From positions 62,001 to 126,000 of the forward strand of contig NZ_JALJZW010000006.1 in the NCBI RefSeq assembly GCF_024171495.1: 64,000 nt of DNA, in the 5' to 3' direction. The notes under the pieces were generated by a model. That model was not told the origin of the DNA. It was given only the letters and a program-made list of their open reading frames with translations, and did no database searches. Origin of the DNA: Deinococcus sp. HSC-46F16. GTDB taxonomy: Bacteria > Deinococcota > Deinococci > Deinococcales > Deinococcaceae. Shown piece after piece: positions 8,589 to 23,135 of the stretch (position 1 is the stretch's first letter; the number at the start of each line of letters is the position of its first letter). The position numbers and the translations under genes are program-made.

Positions 8589-9306
8589 AGGTCAGCCGCA
8601 CCCCTGCCACCCGGAACCCCGCCCGGCGCACGTTGCGTTCGCTGCCCGACCCCGGCGTCACGAACACGCTGGCGAGGTCGGCCCCCGCTTCGGCGGCGAG
8701 GTGCAGGCGAGCGGCGAGGAGGGCCGTCTGGACGCCCCGCCCCCGGAACTCCGGCCGGGTGGACGTGCCGTAGAACGCGGCCACGCCCTGCGTCACGCTC
8801 AGCGCGGCGGTTCCGGCGGGTTCCCCGTCCACCTCGGCCACCAGCCGGACGGCGCCGGGGGCGTGGGCCACAAGGCGCATGATCGCCCCCGTGCCCGGCC
8901 CGAAGCCGCGTGCGGAGAGGTCGGCCCACAGGTCGGCGTCGGGTTCCTCGCGGACCGTCAGGGCGGGAAGGGGGGGGAGGTCGGTCAGGCCGTGCGTGTA
9001 GGCGTGCAGGACAGAGGCCAGCGCATAACCTCTGGCCCTCAACAAAGGGACCACGGCGGGGGCGGTGTGCGAGAGGACGTGCAGCTTCGCAGGCTGCCCA
9101 TGCTCGGCGCTGAACGCCTCGAAGCCGTCCAGATCAGCCTCCGTCGGTCCCGGCGTGCCGCCGTGCCAGGCCGCGTTCACCGCGAGGTCCGGCCCGGCGT
9201 GGACGGCCACCAGCGGACCGAAATGAGCGACAGCGCCGGATTCGCCGTAACGGGCATGGGCAGCGGCTTCCGCACGGGCCAGGCGGGGGAGGGAGTCGGG
9301 CGTCAT
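8572..9306 (-). CDS. GNAT-family N-acetyltransferase
   Basis: About 244 residues. The C-terminal half carries the GNAT acetyl-CoA site: STRPEFRGRGVQTALLAARL (the R-G-x-G loop and following helix), preceded by GTAALSVTQGVAAFYGT. The N-terminal half (EAFSAEHGQPAKLHVLSH) looks like a degenerate GNAT-like domain. It would move an acetyl group from acetyl-CoA to an amine substrate that cannot be told from sequence. The ATG at 9306 is the most likely start; no clean -10 is visible. The stop codons of this gene and the P1 peptidase interlock, overlapping by 17 bases. Confidence 0.8.
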   Translation of the reverse strand: MTPDSLPRLARAEAAAHARYGESGAVAHFGPLVAVHAGPDLAVNAAWHGGTPGPTEADLDGFEAFSAEHGQPAKLHVLSHTAPAVVPLLRARGYALASVLHAYTHGLTDLPPLPALTVREEPDADLWADLSARGFGPGTGAIMRLVAHAPGAVRLVAEVDGEPAGTAALSVTQGVAAFYGTSTRPEFRGRGVQTALLAARLHLAAEAGADLASVFVTPGSGSERNVRRAGFRVAGVRLTFTRAG

Positions 9307-9372
9307 CCCCCTATCCTGCCTCCCTTTCGGCTGCATGAACCCCGGCCGTGTCCCCGGCGGCGGCGCAGCGGC

Positions 9373-9378
9373 TAGCCT
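9373..9378 (+). promoter_or_regulatory. -10 element TAGCCT with a leadered, SD-containing transcript
   Basis: TAGCCT lies 46 bases before the ATG at 9425 and is followed by a Shine-Dalgarno GGAGG at about 9414-9418. This gene therefore contrasts with its leaderless neighbours. Confidence 0.5.
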
Positions 9379-9424
9379 GCCCGCGTTCCCCGGCCCCCGC
9401 CGGAGGCTGCCCCGGAGGTTCCCC

Positions 9425-10111
<687 letters not shown>

Positions 10112-10146
10112 GCCTCCCCACCCCATCTGTCCCGCCCCCGGCCCGC

Positions 10147-10152
10147 TAGCCT
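10147..10152 (+). promoter_or_regulatory. Leaderless -10 element TAGCCT for cobA-hemD
   Basis: TAGCCT ends seven bases before the ATG at 10160 and should drive the coupled cobA-hemD pair. Confidence 0.6.
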
Positions 10153-10159
10153 GTCTGCC

Positions 10160-10965
<806 letters not shown>

Positions 10966-10969
<4 letters not shown>

Positions 10970-11721
10970 CGGCTCCGGGCCGTCCCCTCGCCGGGCGCAC
11001 GGTGGCCGTCACCCGCACGCGGGAGGGGGCCAGCAGCCTGTCCGACGTGCTGCGCTCGCGGGGGGCCGACGTGCTGGAGGTGCCCCTGATCCGTTTCGCG
11101 CCCACCGGGGACGAGGCCACCCTGCACGCCCGGCTGCGTGACCTGTCGGGGGTGGGCTGGCTCCTGCTGACGAGCAATCAAGCAGTCTCCGCGCTGTTTG
11201 AGCACCTGGAACGGCTGGGGCTGGGGGCCGATGTCCTCGCCGGGGTGCGGCTGGCGGCGGTCGGCCCCAGCACGGCCCGCTCGCTGGCCCAGCGGGGCCG
11301 ACCCGCCGACTTCGTGCCGGGGACGCCGGGAGCGCGGCACCTGGGGGCCGAGTTGCCGACCCGGCCCGGCGACCTCGCCCTGCACCTCACCTCCCAACTG
11401 GCCGAGGCCGAATTGCAGCGGGCGCTGGAGGGGCGGGGCGTGCGCTACGACCGCGCCGAGCTGTACCGCACCGAACCTGCCCAGCCGGGCGAGGGGGCGC
11501 TGGCGCGGCTGCGCGGGGCCGATGTGGTGACCCTGGCTTCCGGCAGCGCGGCGCGGCACCTCGCGGCGCTGGCGGGCACGGAGTTCCGGGTGGTGGCGAT
11601 GGGACCGCAAACGGCGGACGCGGCGCGGCAGGCCGGATTCACCCGCGTGACGGTGGCGCGGGAGGCGTCGCTGGAGGCGCTGGCCGACGCGGCGGAGGGC
11701 GCCGTGCTCGGCCCCCGCTGA
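10966..11721 (+). CDS. hemD: Uroporphyrinogen-III synthase
   Basis: A 251-residue two-lobed protein that closes and inverts ring D of hydroxymethylbilane to give uroporphyrinogen III, the precursor shared by heme and siroheme. Family features are [20 protein letters not shown] at the N-terminus, [17 protein letters not shown] near residue 65 and [16 protein letters not shown] near residue 185. Sequence conservation in HemD is always weak, but the GTGA overlap with cobA makes the assignment solid, and the GTG at 10966 is fixed by that overlap. Confidence 0.88.
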
Positions 11722-11851
11722 CGGCCCCCGCGAAAAGCCGCGTTTGCACCCGGTCCAGACTCCCCGAACAGGGGGCGGCAGGACGCGCAGGCATATGTCA
11801 CCCTACGCCCATGCACCCTGCCGCGCGGACCCGGTTTTCCCAGGGGGGACC

Positions 11852-12964
11852 GTGAGCGTGGACGACCGGGCAGCGCTGAGGGTGATGCTGGACCTCAGCC
11901 GCTCGCTGCTGGCAGCGGCCTCGGGCGCCGAGGTGGAAGCGACCCTGACCCGCCAGAGCGTGACCCTGCTGGGCACCCGGTCGGCGGCCTTCCTGCGCTA
12001 CCTGCCAGGGGCCGACGTGCTGCGCGTGACCGCCGAGGCGGGCGCCTACGCGGGCGACCTGGGCCTGACCCTGACGCGGGGGCAGGGGGCCTCGTGGCGG
12101 GCGGCCCTGGCGGAAGACCCGCTGCTGCACCTGCGGCGCGACGAGACGCCCCCCTGGATCGTGCGGGCGCCGGGGGTGCCGCCGACCCACTCGCTGTTCG
12201 CGCCGCTGCGTTCTTCCTCGGGTCGGCTGCTGGGCGTGCTGACGGTGGGCCGCGAGGACCCGCCCTTCAGTCCCCGCGACGAGGAACTGCTCGTCACCTT
12301 CGCCAACGCGGGCACGGTGACCCTTCAGCGCACCTACGAGACGGCCCGCGCCGCCGCCACCCGCGAGGGAGCGCTGCTCGCGCTGGGGCTGGCGCTCGAA
12401 GCCCGCGACTACGAAACCCAGGGCCACACCGGGCGCACGGTGGCCCTGTCCATGCGGCTGGGCCGGGCGCTGGGTCTGGACGAGTCGGCACAGGACCACC
12501 TGCGGCAGGGGGCCTACCTGCACGACATCGGCAAGCTCAGCGTGCCCGACGACATCCTGCTCAAGCCGGGGCCGCTGACCCCGGAGGAGCGCCGCCAGAT
12601 GCAGCGCCACGTCCTGACCGGCGAGGCCCTGGTGCGGCGCATCCCCACCATGCCGCCCGAGGTGCTGGAGGTCGTGCGCTCGCACCACGAACGCTGGGAC
12701 GGGGCCGGGTACCCCGACGGGCTGGCGGGCGAGGCGATCCCGGCCCTGGCCCGCGTCTTCTCGGTGATCGACGTCTTTGACGCCCTGACCCACCAGCGGC
12801 CCTACCGGGCGCCCCTGAGCGTGCCCGGTGCCCTGGCGCTGATCCGCGCCGAGGCGGGGCGGCAGTTCGACCCCAGGGTGGTCGGGGCCTTCCTGACCCT
12901 CTTTGCCCAGGGGACCGGGTCAGGCGCCGGGCCGGAAGCGGTGCGGGGGCAGGGGTGCCTGTAG
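11852..12964 (+). CDS. GAF and HD-GYP domain protein (cyclic-di-GMP phosphodiesterase type)
   Basis: The N-terminal ~180 residues form a GAF-like sensor domain ([20 protein letters not shown]). From about residue 195 an HD-GYP domain follows: LHDIGKL carries the HD metal pair, [16 protein letters not shown] carries the GYP motif, and [15 protein letters not shown] the late aspartate. Such enzymes hydrolyse cyclic di-GMP in the cytoplasm in response to a ligand bound by the GAF domain. The GTG at 11852 has a G-rich Shine-Dalgarno (CAGGGGGGAC) just upstream; an ATG at 11795 is in frame but lacks support. It interrupts the tetrapyrrole genes and has no obvious link to them. Confidence 0.85.
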   Translation: MSVDDRAALRVMLDLSRSLLAAASGAEVEATLTRQSVTLLGTRSAAFLRYLPGADVLRVTAEAGAYAGDLGLTLTRGQGASWRAALAEDPLLHLRRDETPPWIVRAPGVPPTHSLFAPLRSSSGRLLGVLTVGREDPPFSPRDEELLVTFANAGTVTLQRTYETARAAATREGALLALGLALEARDYETQGHTGRTVALSMRLGRALGLDESAQDHLRQGAYLHDIGKLSVPDDILLKPGPLTPEERRQMQRHVLTGEALVRRIPTMPPEVLEVVRSHHERWDGAGYPDGLAGEAIPALARVFSVIDVFDALTHQRPYRAPLSVPGALALIRAEAGRQFDPRVVGAFLTLFAQGTGSGAGPEAVRGQGCL

Positions 12965-13008
12965 CCGGCTTCCTCCTTCCCAAAAATCCCGTTCCCGGCG
13001 GAGTTTCT

Positions 13009-13020
13009 GACCGTTCGGTC
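13009..13020. promoter_or_regulatory. Palindrome GACCG-TT-CGGTC upstream of the precorrin-2 dehydrogenase
   Basis: A perfect 5-base inverted repeat with a two-base centre lies about 30 bases upstream of the -10 element TATGCT. TetR-type operators often have this ACCGNNCGGT form, so a repressor or activator site is possible. Confidence 0.35.
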
Positions 13021-13048
13021 GGGGACGCCCGCCCCGGCCGGACCGCGC

Positions 13049-13054
13049 TATGCT
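13049..13054 (+). promoter_or_regulatory. Leaderless -10 element TATGCT (contains a false ATG)
   Basis: TATGCT ends seven bases before the GTG at 13062. The ATG inside the hexamer is in frame with the gene and would be picked as a start by length, but the position of the -10 argues for GTG 13062. Confidence 0.6.
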
Positions 13055-13061
13055 GCCCCGC

Positions 13062-13634
13062 GTGACGCTGGCCGCCTTCCTGAATCTGAGCGGTGAGGCT
13101 GCGGTGGTCGTGGGGGGTGGCCCGGTGGCGCTGCGCCGTGCCCGCACCCTGCTGGGTGCCGGACTGCGGGTGCGGGTGGTGGCCCCCGCGCTGCACCCCG
13201 ACCTCGCCGCGCTTCCCGTGGGGCACGATCCCCGCCCCTATCGCCCCGGCGACGTGGCGGGGGCGCGGGTGGTCGTGGCGGCGACGGACAGCGCCGAGGT
13301 CAACGCCGCCGTGGCGGCCGAGGCCCACGCGGCGGGCGCTCTGGTCAACCACGCCGGGGACGCCGCGCAGGGCACCCTGCGCTTTCCCGCCGTGACCCGC
13401 CGGGGTGGGGTAGAGGTGGCTTTTACCACCGGGCGCGAACTGCCGCTGCTCGCGCAGGCCCTCGCCGAGCGCCTCGCCGGGCTGCTCCCGGCCCCCGAGC
13501 AGGTGGACGCCTGGGCCGAGCGCCGCGAGGCCGCGCTGACCCTGCCGGGGACCGAGCGGGAGGCCGCCATCGCCGCGCTGCGGGCCGATATCCGCGCGGC
13601 CGTGGGCCTCCCGCCCGCCGGGGTGGGCGCATGA
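13062..13634 (+). CDS. Precorrin-2 dehydrogenase (siroheme synthase N-terminal domain)
   Basis: A 190-residue protein resembling the N-terminal half of CysG and yeast Met8. [19 protein letters not shown] is the NAD-binding Rossmann loop, and [19 protein letters not shown] plus [17 protein letters not shown] are the next family motifs. It oxidises precorrin-2 to sirohydrochlorin; whether it also inserts iron, as Met8 does, cannot be judged by eye. The start is set at GTG 13062, seven bases after TATGCT. The gene overlaps hemA by four bases (ATGA), tying siroheme formation to the first step of tetrapyrrole synthesis. Confidence 0.87.
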   Translation: MTLAAFLNLSGEAAVVVGGGPVALRRARTLLGAGLRVRVVAPALHPDLAALPVGHDPRPYRPGDVAGARVVVAATDSAEVNAAVAAEAHAAGALVNHAGDAAQGTLRFPAVTRRGGVEVAFTTGRELPLLAQALAERLAGLLPAPEQVDAWAERREAALTLPGTEREAAIAALRADIRAAVGLPPAGVGA

Positions 13635-14737
13635 CGCTGGCCTGCCCGACGGGCCGCGCCCTGCTCGCCGGGGCGCACGTGCCCCCGCCCGCCTCGCTCG
13701 ACTTCGTGGTGGTGGGCCTGAACCACCAGACCGCCCCGGTCGAGGTCCGCGAGCGGGCCGCCGTCCGCGCCGGGAACGAGGCCGCCGTGCTCTCGCACCT
13801 CTCGCCCTTTGCCCGCGAGGTCATGCTGCTGGCGACCTGCAACCGCACCGAGGTCTACCTCGCGGGGCTGCGCGGCGACCCCCGCGCCGTCTTCGGGGAC
13901 GCGTGGGGCGGGGACCTGGGTGAGCACCTGTACGTCCACCGGGGCGAGGCGGCGGCCACCCACCTCTACCGGGTGGCGGCGGGGCTCGACAGCCTGGTGA
14001 TCGGGGAGACGCAGATTCAGGGGCAGGTCAAGCGGGCGTGGCAGGCCTCGCGCGACCTCGGGCTATCGGGGACGGTCCTGAACAAGGTCGCGCAGGGGGC
14101 ACTCGCGGCGGGCAAGCGGGTCCGCACCGAGACGGGCCTCGCCGACCGGGTGGTCAGCGTGTCGAGCGCCGCCGTCGAACTCGCGCACTCGGCGCTGGGG
14201 GGCCTCGCGGGGCGCACCGCCCTGATTCTGGGCGCGGGCGAAACCGCCGAGCTGACCCTGACCCACCTGCGGGCGGCGGGGGTGGAGGACGTGATCGTGG
14301 TCAACCGCACCGCCGAGCGGGCGCGGGCGCTCGCCGAGCGGGTGGGGGGCCGCGCCTGCGCCGCCGAACTGCTGCACGAGGCGCTGCCCCTGGCGGACGT
14401 GGTGATCGCGTCGAGCGCCGCACCCCACTACGTTCTGCATCCGGAAGGGGTGGCGGCAGCGCTGGAAGGGCGCCCGGGGCGGCCCATGTTCCTGATCGAC
14501 ATCAGCGTGCCGCGCATCCTCGACCCCGAGATCGGGGGCGTGGCGGGAGCACACCTCTACAACCTCGACGACCTCACCGCCATCGTCAGCCGCAACCTCC
14601 AGTCGCGCCGCGCCGCCTTGCCCCACGCCGAGGCGATCGTCCGCGAGGGCGTCTCCGACCTGACCCGCTGGAACCTCACCCGCGAGGCGCAGCGGGCCTT
14701 GCGGGCCGGGCGTGAGCTGGCGGCGGCAAGCGACTGA
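13631..14737 (+). CDS. hemA: Glutamyl-tRNA reductase
   Basis: This 368-residue enzyme reduces glutamyl-tRNA(Glu) to glutamate-1-semialdehyde with NADPH, the committed step of the C5 route to all tetrapyrroles. The N-terminal domain begins [20 protein letters not shown] and carries the catalytic Cys70 in [12 protein letters not shown]. The NADPH domain shows [17 protein letters not shown] near residue 195 and [16 protein letters not shown] near residue 285; the C-terminal helix is the dimerisation arm. The ATG at 13631 overlaps the stop of the dehydrogenase gene, so the two are translationally coupled. Confidence 0.95.
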   Translation: MTLACPTGRALLAGAHVPPPASLDFVVVGLNHQTAPVEVRERAAVRAGNEAAVLSHLSPFAREVMLLATCNRTEVYLAGLRGDPRAVFGDAWGGDLGEHLYVHRGEAAATHLYRVAAGLDSLVIGETQIQGQVKRAWQASRDLGLSGTVLNKVAQGALAAGKRVRTETGLADRVVSVSSAAVELAHSALGGLAGRTALILGAGETAELTLTHLRAAGVEDVIVVNRTAERARALAERVGGRACAAELLHEALPLADVVIASSAAPHYVLHPEGVAAALEGRPGRPMFLIDISVPRILDPEIGGVAGAHLYNLDDLTAIVSRNLQSRRAALPHAEAIVREGVSDLTRWNLTREAQRALRAGRELAAASD

Positions 14738-14789
14738 CAGCCCCGCCTGAACCCTGCCCCCCGCCCCACATCGCCGCCCCCTTTTCCCG

Positions 14790-14795
14790 TAGCCT
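14790..14795 (+). promoter_or_regulatory. Leaderless -10 element TAGCCT for ygfZ
   Basis: TAGCCT ends seven bases before the ATG at 14803. Confidence 0.6.
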
Positions 14796-14802
14796 GAGCC
14801 CC

Positions 14803-15693
14803 ATGTGGACCCGCCTTCCCTCCAGCGCCCTGCGCCTGACCGGGTCAGACCGGGTGGACTTCGCGCAGGGGCAGATGACCAATGACCTGCGGGGAGCACC
14901 CACCCCCGGCCTGGTCGCCGCCTGCTTCCTGAACGTGCGCGGGCAGATCGAGTTCTTCGCCCATGTGTACAGGCGCCCCGGCGACGTGTACCTCCACCTC
15001 GGGGCGGGGCAGGCCCCGGCGCTGGAGGGGCGGCTGCGGCGTTACATCATCTTCGATCAGGTGGAGCTGGCCGATCTGTCGGAGGACCTCCGCACCATTC
15101 ACGTCTGGCGTGAAGCCGATCTCCCCGGCTGGGACCCGGCGGGCGGCGACGCGCAGGAGTTCGGGCTGGCAGGGGCCACCGTGCTGGGCGGGCGCGTGAA
15201 CCGCACCGGGGCGCCGGGGGTGGACCTGCACTTCCTCGCCCGGCAGGAGGAGGCGGTGCTGGGGGCGCTGGCGGGCGCCGGGGTCGCCCTCCCCGAGCTG
15301 CACGCCGCCCGCATCCGCGCCGGGATTCCCGACGTGGACGCCGACGGCTTCGCGGGCACCCTGATTCCGGAGATCGGGCTGGACGTGGGCGGCCCCCTCC
15401 CGGCCATCAGCTACCGCAAGGGCTGCTACGTGGGCCAGGAGATCATGGCCCGGCTGGAGGCGCGGGGACAGGCCCGCTACGCCCTGGCGCGGCTGCGCGG
15501 CGAGGGCCTCCCCGAGCGGGCCGAGGTGACCCAGGGCGGGAAAGTGGTCGGGCAGTCGGGCGCCTTTGCCCAGGGCCTCAGCCTCGCCCGGCTGCGGCGC
15601 GAACTCGCGGCGGGGGACCGGGTGGAGGTGGGCGGCGTGCCCGCGACCGTCGAAACCCTGACGCCCCTTTCGGCCGCTCCTGCCGATGTTTGA
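14803..15693 (+). CDS. ygfZ: YgfZ/GcvT-like folate-binding protein
   Basis: A 296-residue tetrahydrofolate-binding protein related to aminomethyltransferase GcvT. The diagnostic YgfZ signature K-G-C-Y-x-G-Q-E is present as [16 protein letters not shown] near residue 203, including its Cys. The N-terminus [19 protein letters not shown] is also typical. YgfZ proteins help assemble or repair certain iron-sulfur enzymes in the cytoplasm. The ATG at 14803 follows TAGCCT by seven bases. Its 3' end overlaps the next gene by eight bases. Confidence 0.88.
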   Translation: MWTRLPSSALRLTGSDRVDFAQGQMTNDLRGAPTPGLVAACFLNVRGQIEFFAHVYRRPGDVYLHLGAGQAPALEGRLRRYIIFDQVELADLSEDLRTIHVWREADLPGWDPAGGDAQEFGLAGATVLGGRVNRTGAPGVDLHFLARQEEAVLGALAGAGVALPELHAARIRAGIPDVDADGFAGTLIPEIGLDVGGPLPAISYRKGCYVGQEIMARLEARGQARYALARLRGEGLPERAEVTQGGKVVGQSGAFAQGLSLARLRRELAAGDRVEVGGVPATVETLTPLSAAPADV

Positions 15694-16129
15694 AGCCTTC
15701 GTCCGCGAGGTCGGCAGCGGCCAGCCCGCCGATCTCGTGCGGGCGGCGCGGCGGGCGCAGGCGGCGGGGTTCGGGGTGCTGGCGCTGCCGGGACTGCCGC
15801 TGGGGGCGGTGTACGCCCTGAGTGGCCCTGCCCTGCTGCCCCCCCTGTGGGTCGCCGTGCTCGCGGGGCTGGGGGCGCTGCTCGCCGCGCTGGTGCTGCG
15901 GCTGGCGCACTCGGCGGCCCGTGACCCCGGCCAGCCCCCCGCCCGCGCCGTCCTGACCGCCGCCCTGCAATCGGGGGGCGCTCCCGCCGTCCCCTTCCTG
16001 CTGGGGTGCACCCTACTCGCGCAGCCCCCCGCGGTGGTCGCGCTCTGGGCGCTGGCCGGGCTGGGGTACGCCGCCGCGTGGAACCGGGTGCCGGGCTGGG
16101 TGCAGGCGGCAGGCCCGCGCCGGACCTGA
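15686..16129 (+). CDS. Small integral membrane protein, 147 aa
   Basis: The family is unknown to me. An N-terminal soluble helix ([20 protein letters not shown]) is followed by three or four hydrophobic segments: [56 protein letters not shown] and [12 protein letters not shown]. The eight-base overlap with ygfZ suggests co-transcription and coupled translation, but gives no function. The ATG at 15686 is the only start that keeps the N-terminal helix. Confidence 0.65.
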   Translation: MFEAFVREVGSGQPADLVRAARRAQAAGFGVLALPGLPLGAVYALSGPALLPPLWVAVLAGLGALLAALVLRLAHSAARDPGQPPARAVLTAALQSGGAPAVPFLLGCTLLAQPPAVVALWALAGLGYAAAWNRVPGWVQAAGPRRT

Positions 16130-16168
16130 CCCGCCACCCGGCCGACGCCGCCTGCGGCAGGTCCGCTC

Positions 16169-16174
16169 TAGCCT
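16169..16174 (+). promoter_or_regulatory. Leaderless -10 element TAGCCT for the GNAT gene
   Basis: TAGCCT ends six bases before the ATG at 16181. Confidence 0.55.
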
Positions 16175-16180
16175 GCGGCC

Positions 16181-16708
16181 ATGTATGGCCGCACCTCCCG
16201 CCTCGTCCTTGTCCCCCTCACCCGCGAGGTCATCGCGGGACGGCTCGCGCAGGCCCCCTTCACGGCCACCCTTTCCACGCCAGACGGCCCCCTCACCGTG
16301 ACCTACCCCCCGGCGTGGCCCGGCGACCTGCTGCCCCTTCTGCCCGCACGGCTGGCGGCCTTCGACCCTGGGCGCGAACGCTGGAGCGCCACCCTGGTCG
16401 AGCAGGCGACCGGCACGGCCATCGGCCAGATGGGCGCCAAGGGCGGCGGCGTGCCCGATGAGGCGGGTGACGTGGAGATCGGCTACGGCCTCAACCCCGA
16501 CGTCTGGGGCCGGGGCTACGCGACCGAGGCGGTCGGCGTATTGGTGGCGGCCCTGCTCGCCCGCCCCGAGGTCCGGCGGGTGACCGCGTGGGCGGCCGTG
16601 GCCAACCCCGCGAGCGCCCGCGTGCTGGAGAAGCTGGGCTTCGTGTCCGTCGGCACCGCCTGGGACGAGGACGACGGCGACCTGACCGGGTGGGCGCGGG
16701 CCAGATAA
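16181..16708 (+). CDS. GNAT acetyltransferase, RimJ/RimL-like
   Basis: A 175-residue acetyltransferase. [15 protein letters not shown] is the beta1 start usual in RimJ/RimL-type enzymes, [20 protein letters not shown] holds the acetyl-CoA-binding Arg/Gly loop, and [20 protein letters not shown] is the characteristic C-terminal motif of this subgroup. Substrates in the subgroup range from ribosomal protein N-termini to small amines, so the target is open. The ATG at 16181 follows TAGCCT by six bases. It converges with the dipeptide permease gene across a strong hairpin. Confidence 0.85.
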   Translation: MYGRTSRLVLVPLTREVIAGRLAQAPFTATLSTPDGPLTVTYPPAWPGDLLPLLPARLAAFDPGRERWSATLVEQATGTAIGQMGAKGGGVPDEAGDVEIGYGLNPDVWGRGYATEAVGVLVAALLARPEVRRVTAWAAVANPASARVLEKLGFVSVGTAWDEDDGDLTGWARAR

Positions 16709-16710
16709 CG

Positions 16711-16744
16711 AAAACCCGCCCCCGGCGGGAGGGCCGGGGGCGGG
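16711..16744 (-). terminator. Intrinsic terminator of the dpp permease genes
   Basis: CCCGCCCCCGGC (16715-16726) pairs perfectly with GCCGGGGGCGGG (16733-16744). On the minus strand the hairpin is followed by TTTT, so it terminates dppB-dppC; the convergent GNAT gene can use it as a hairpin without a T-run. Confidence 0.8.
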
Positions 16745-16759
16745 CAGAGGCGCAGCGGT

Positions 16760-18804
<2,045 letters not shown>

Positions 18805-18920
18805 GACAACCTCTAGGAAGGTGGGAATCTCCGGAAGTCCGGGAGTCGGCGCTGATTCTCGCCCCTGGTCAGGGTTCTGTGATGAAAGCGGGTGAGGCGG
18901 GAAAGGAGCGTCAGCACTCC

Positions 18921-18950
18921 ACCATACACGCGGGGTACCCCCCGGAACAA
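18921..18950 (-). promoter_or_regulatory. Possible internal promoter for dppB-dppC
   Basis: On the minus strand TTGTTC (18945-18950) and TATGGT (18921-18926) are 18 bases apart, downstream of the dppA hairpin. It could support independent expression of the permease genes. Confidence 0.35.
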
Positions 18951-18961
18951 AGGGGCGCGGC

Positions 18962-19001
18962 AAAAGGGGACGGGGAAGGTCCCGAAGACCGTCCCCGTCC
19001 C
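18962..19001 (-). terminator. Terminator-like hairpin between dppA and dppB
   Basis: On the minus strand GGGACGGGGA pairs with TCCCCGTCCC (arms 18992-19001 and 18967-18976) and is followed by CTTTTG. Partial termination here would make the binding protein more abundant than the permeases. Confidence 0.65.
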
Positions 19002-19015
19002 GTCAAGCTGCCGCC

Positions 19016-20749
<1,734 letters not shown>

Positions 20750-20830
20750 GGTGCCTCCTGAGGCAGAGCGGTTTGACGCGCCGTGGGCCGGTGGGCCGGG
20801 CCGGAAACCTGTGGATGTCAGACGGCGCCA

Positions 20831-20836
20831 ATGATA
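20831..20836 (-). promoter_or_regulatory. -10 element TATCAT for dppA
   Basis: TATCAT on the minus strand is about 80 bases before the dppA ATG, giving a leader that contains AGGAGG. It is back to back with the ddl promoter. Confidence 0.5.
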
Positions 20837-20901
20837 GCGCAGCCTGAGCAGGGCATGTGAGAGGTTTCAAGGGGCCTTGGGGTGAACCCCGCGCCGGGTG
20901 C

Positions 20902-20907
20902 CATACT
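20902..20907 (+). promoter_or_regulatory. Leaderless -10 element CATACT for ddl
   Basis: CATACT ends eight bases before the ATG at 20916 and supports that start over an in-frame GTG at 20898. Confidence 0.5.
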
Positions 20908-20915
20908 GCCCCGCG

Positions 20916-21935
<1,020 letters not shown>

Positions 21936-21937
21936 GG

Positions 21938-22009
21938 GGATCGTAGATCGTAGAACGTGGATGGTGACTTCCCGGTCGCCCTGACCCCACGATCCACCCC
22001 CCCACGTTC
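21938..22009. repeat. Compound inverted and direct repeats downstream of ddl
   Basis: GATCGTA occurs twice in tandem (21939-21945, 21946-21952). GGATCGT (21938-21944) is complementary to ACGATCC (21989-21995), and GAACGTGG (21953-21960) to CCACGTTC (22002-22009). The order arm A, arm B, A', B' would form a pseudoknot-like fold in RNA. Confidence 0.5.
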
Positions 22010-22013
22010 CGAG

Positions 22014-22042
22014 TTGACAATTCCGAGCAGCTTACTTAGGAT
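22014..22042 (+). promoter_or_regulatory. Consensus promoter of the iron-binding protein gene
   Basis: TTGACA (22014-22019) and TAGGAT (22037-22042) are exactly 17 bases apart. The -10 ends seven bases before the ATG at 22050, so the transcript is leaderless. A TTAGGAT half-site overlaps the -10; a DtxR-type iron repressor is conceivable but unproven. Confidence 0.75.
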
Positions 22043-22049
22043 TCGCCCC

Positions 22050-23042
22050 ATGAAGCGCTTCCTGCTCGCCTCCGCTGCCCTGCTGCTCTCCGGTTCCTCG
22101 CTGGCCCAGTCCCAGATCACCGTGTACTCGGGCCGCGCCAAGACCTTCGTGGACCCCATCGTGCAGCAGTTCGAGCGCTCAACGGGCATCAAGGTGAATG
22201 TCCGCTACGGCACCGACAGCCAACTGGTCGCCGCGCTGCGCGAGGAGGGGAGCCGCAGCCCCGCCGACGTGTTCTGGGGCAACTCGGTGGGGGCGCTGGG
22301 CGAACTGGCCGAGGACGGCAAGTTCCTGAAGCTGACGACCGCGATGGTGCGCGGTGTGGCGCCCGACTACGTGCCCGACGACCGCACCTGGCTGCCCACC
22401 ACCGTGCGCTTCCGGGTGCTGGCCTACAACCCCAACAAGATCAAGCCGGGCGACCTGCCCGACAGCGTGCTGGACCTGCCCAAGATGACCTCCCTCAAGG
22501 GCCGCATCGGCTGGACGGTCAGCTACCCCTCCTTCCAGGATTTCCTGGCGGGCATGATCGCCAAGCACGGCGAGGCCACGACCCGGCAGTGGATCGAGGG
22601 CATGAAGGCGCTGCAACCCAAGGACTACAAGACCAGCAACGTGGGGATGCTCGAAGCGATGCGGGCGGGCGAGATCGACGTGGCGCTCACCAACCACTAC
22701 TACATCCAGCGCGTCAACCGCCTGAGCTACCCGGTCGAGACCTACTTCTTCAAGAACGGCGACATCGGCAACCTGGGCAACGCGACGGGCGCGGCCATCC
22801 TGAAGACCAGCAAGAACCGTGCGGCGGCCACCCGCTTCCTGGGGGCGCTGACCGGCAAGGACGCGCAGACCTTCTTCCTGAGCGTGAACTTCGAGTACCC
22901 GGTGATCGGCAACATCATCCAGCCCACCACCATGCTGAGCTTCAGCGACGTCACCAAGCGCAGCCCGCGCGTGGACCCCGCCGTGCTCCCCAAGAACATC
23001 GAGAAGGCCCAGCGGCTGCTGCGCGAGGCGGGGCTGCTGTAA
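22050..23042 (+). CDS. Iron(III) ABC transporter substrate-binding protein
   Basis: A 330-residue exported binding protein of the ferric-ion (FbpA/FutA/IdiA) family. The signal peptide is MKRFLLASAALLLSGSSLAQ with cleavage after SLA or LAQ. ITVYSGRAKTFVDPIVQQFE starts the fold, and VALTNHYYIQRVNR near residue 215 carries the tandem tyrosines that bind iron in this family. It delivers iron to the permease encoded 1 kb downstream. The promoter has full -35 and -10 elements and no leader, suggesting strong expression. A hairpin separates it from the following membrane-protein gene. Confidence 0.9.
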   Translation: MKRFLLASAALLLSGSSLAQSQITVYSGRAKTFVDPIVQQFERSTGIKVNVRYGTDSQLVAALREEGSRSPADVFWGNSVGALGELAEDGKFLKLTTAMVRGVAPDYVPDDRTWLPTTVRFRVLAYNPNKIKPGDLPDSVLDLPKMTSLKGRIGWTVSYPSFQDFLAGMIAKHGEATTRQWIEGMKALQPKDYKTSNVGMLEAMRAGEIDVALTNHYYIQRVNRLSYPVETYFFKNGDIGNLGNATGAAILKTSKNRAAATRFLGALTGKDAQTFFLSVNFEYPVIGNIIQPTTMLSFSDVTKRSPRVDPAVLPKNIEKAQRLLREAGLL

Positions 23043-23049
23043 GGCCGGT

Positions 23050-23076
23050 GCCAGCGGCCAGCTTCCAGCCGCCAGC
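23050..23076. repeat. Short palindrome-rich repeat, copy 1
   Basis: A 27-base element built from GCCAGC, GGCCAGC and TCCAGCCGCCAGC. Its last 16 bases are the exact reverse complement of bases 54023-54038, and related words occur at 48638-48663, so it belongs to a dispersed family. Confidence 0.6.
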
Positions 23077-23122
23077 ACAAGAGGGGAGGTCTCGCCCGTG
23101 GGCGGGGCCTCCTCCGCTTGTG
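23076..23122 (+). terminator. Long hairpin after the iron-binding protein gene
   Basis: CACAAG (23076-23081) pairs with CTTGTG (23117-23122), and the inner GGGGAGG and CGCCC pair with GCCTCC and GGGCG. The stem is long but lacks a T-run, so it may attenuate transcription or protect the 3' end of the upstream message. Confidence 0.55.
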
Positions 23123-23135
23123 GTGAAGTGAAGGC

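Noticed and set aside
11795..11851. Longer N-terminus for the HD-GYP protein from ATG 11795
   Set aside because: The added residues show no domain character and GTG 11852 has a G-rich Shine-Dalgarno; the longer start cannot be fully excluded.
22034..22048. DtxR-type iron box on the iron-binding protein promoter
   Set aside because: Only one half-site (TTAGGAT) is visible and it coincides with the -10; the second half is not convincing.
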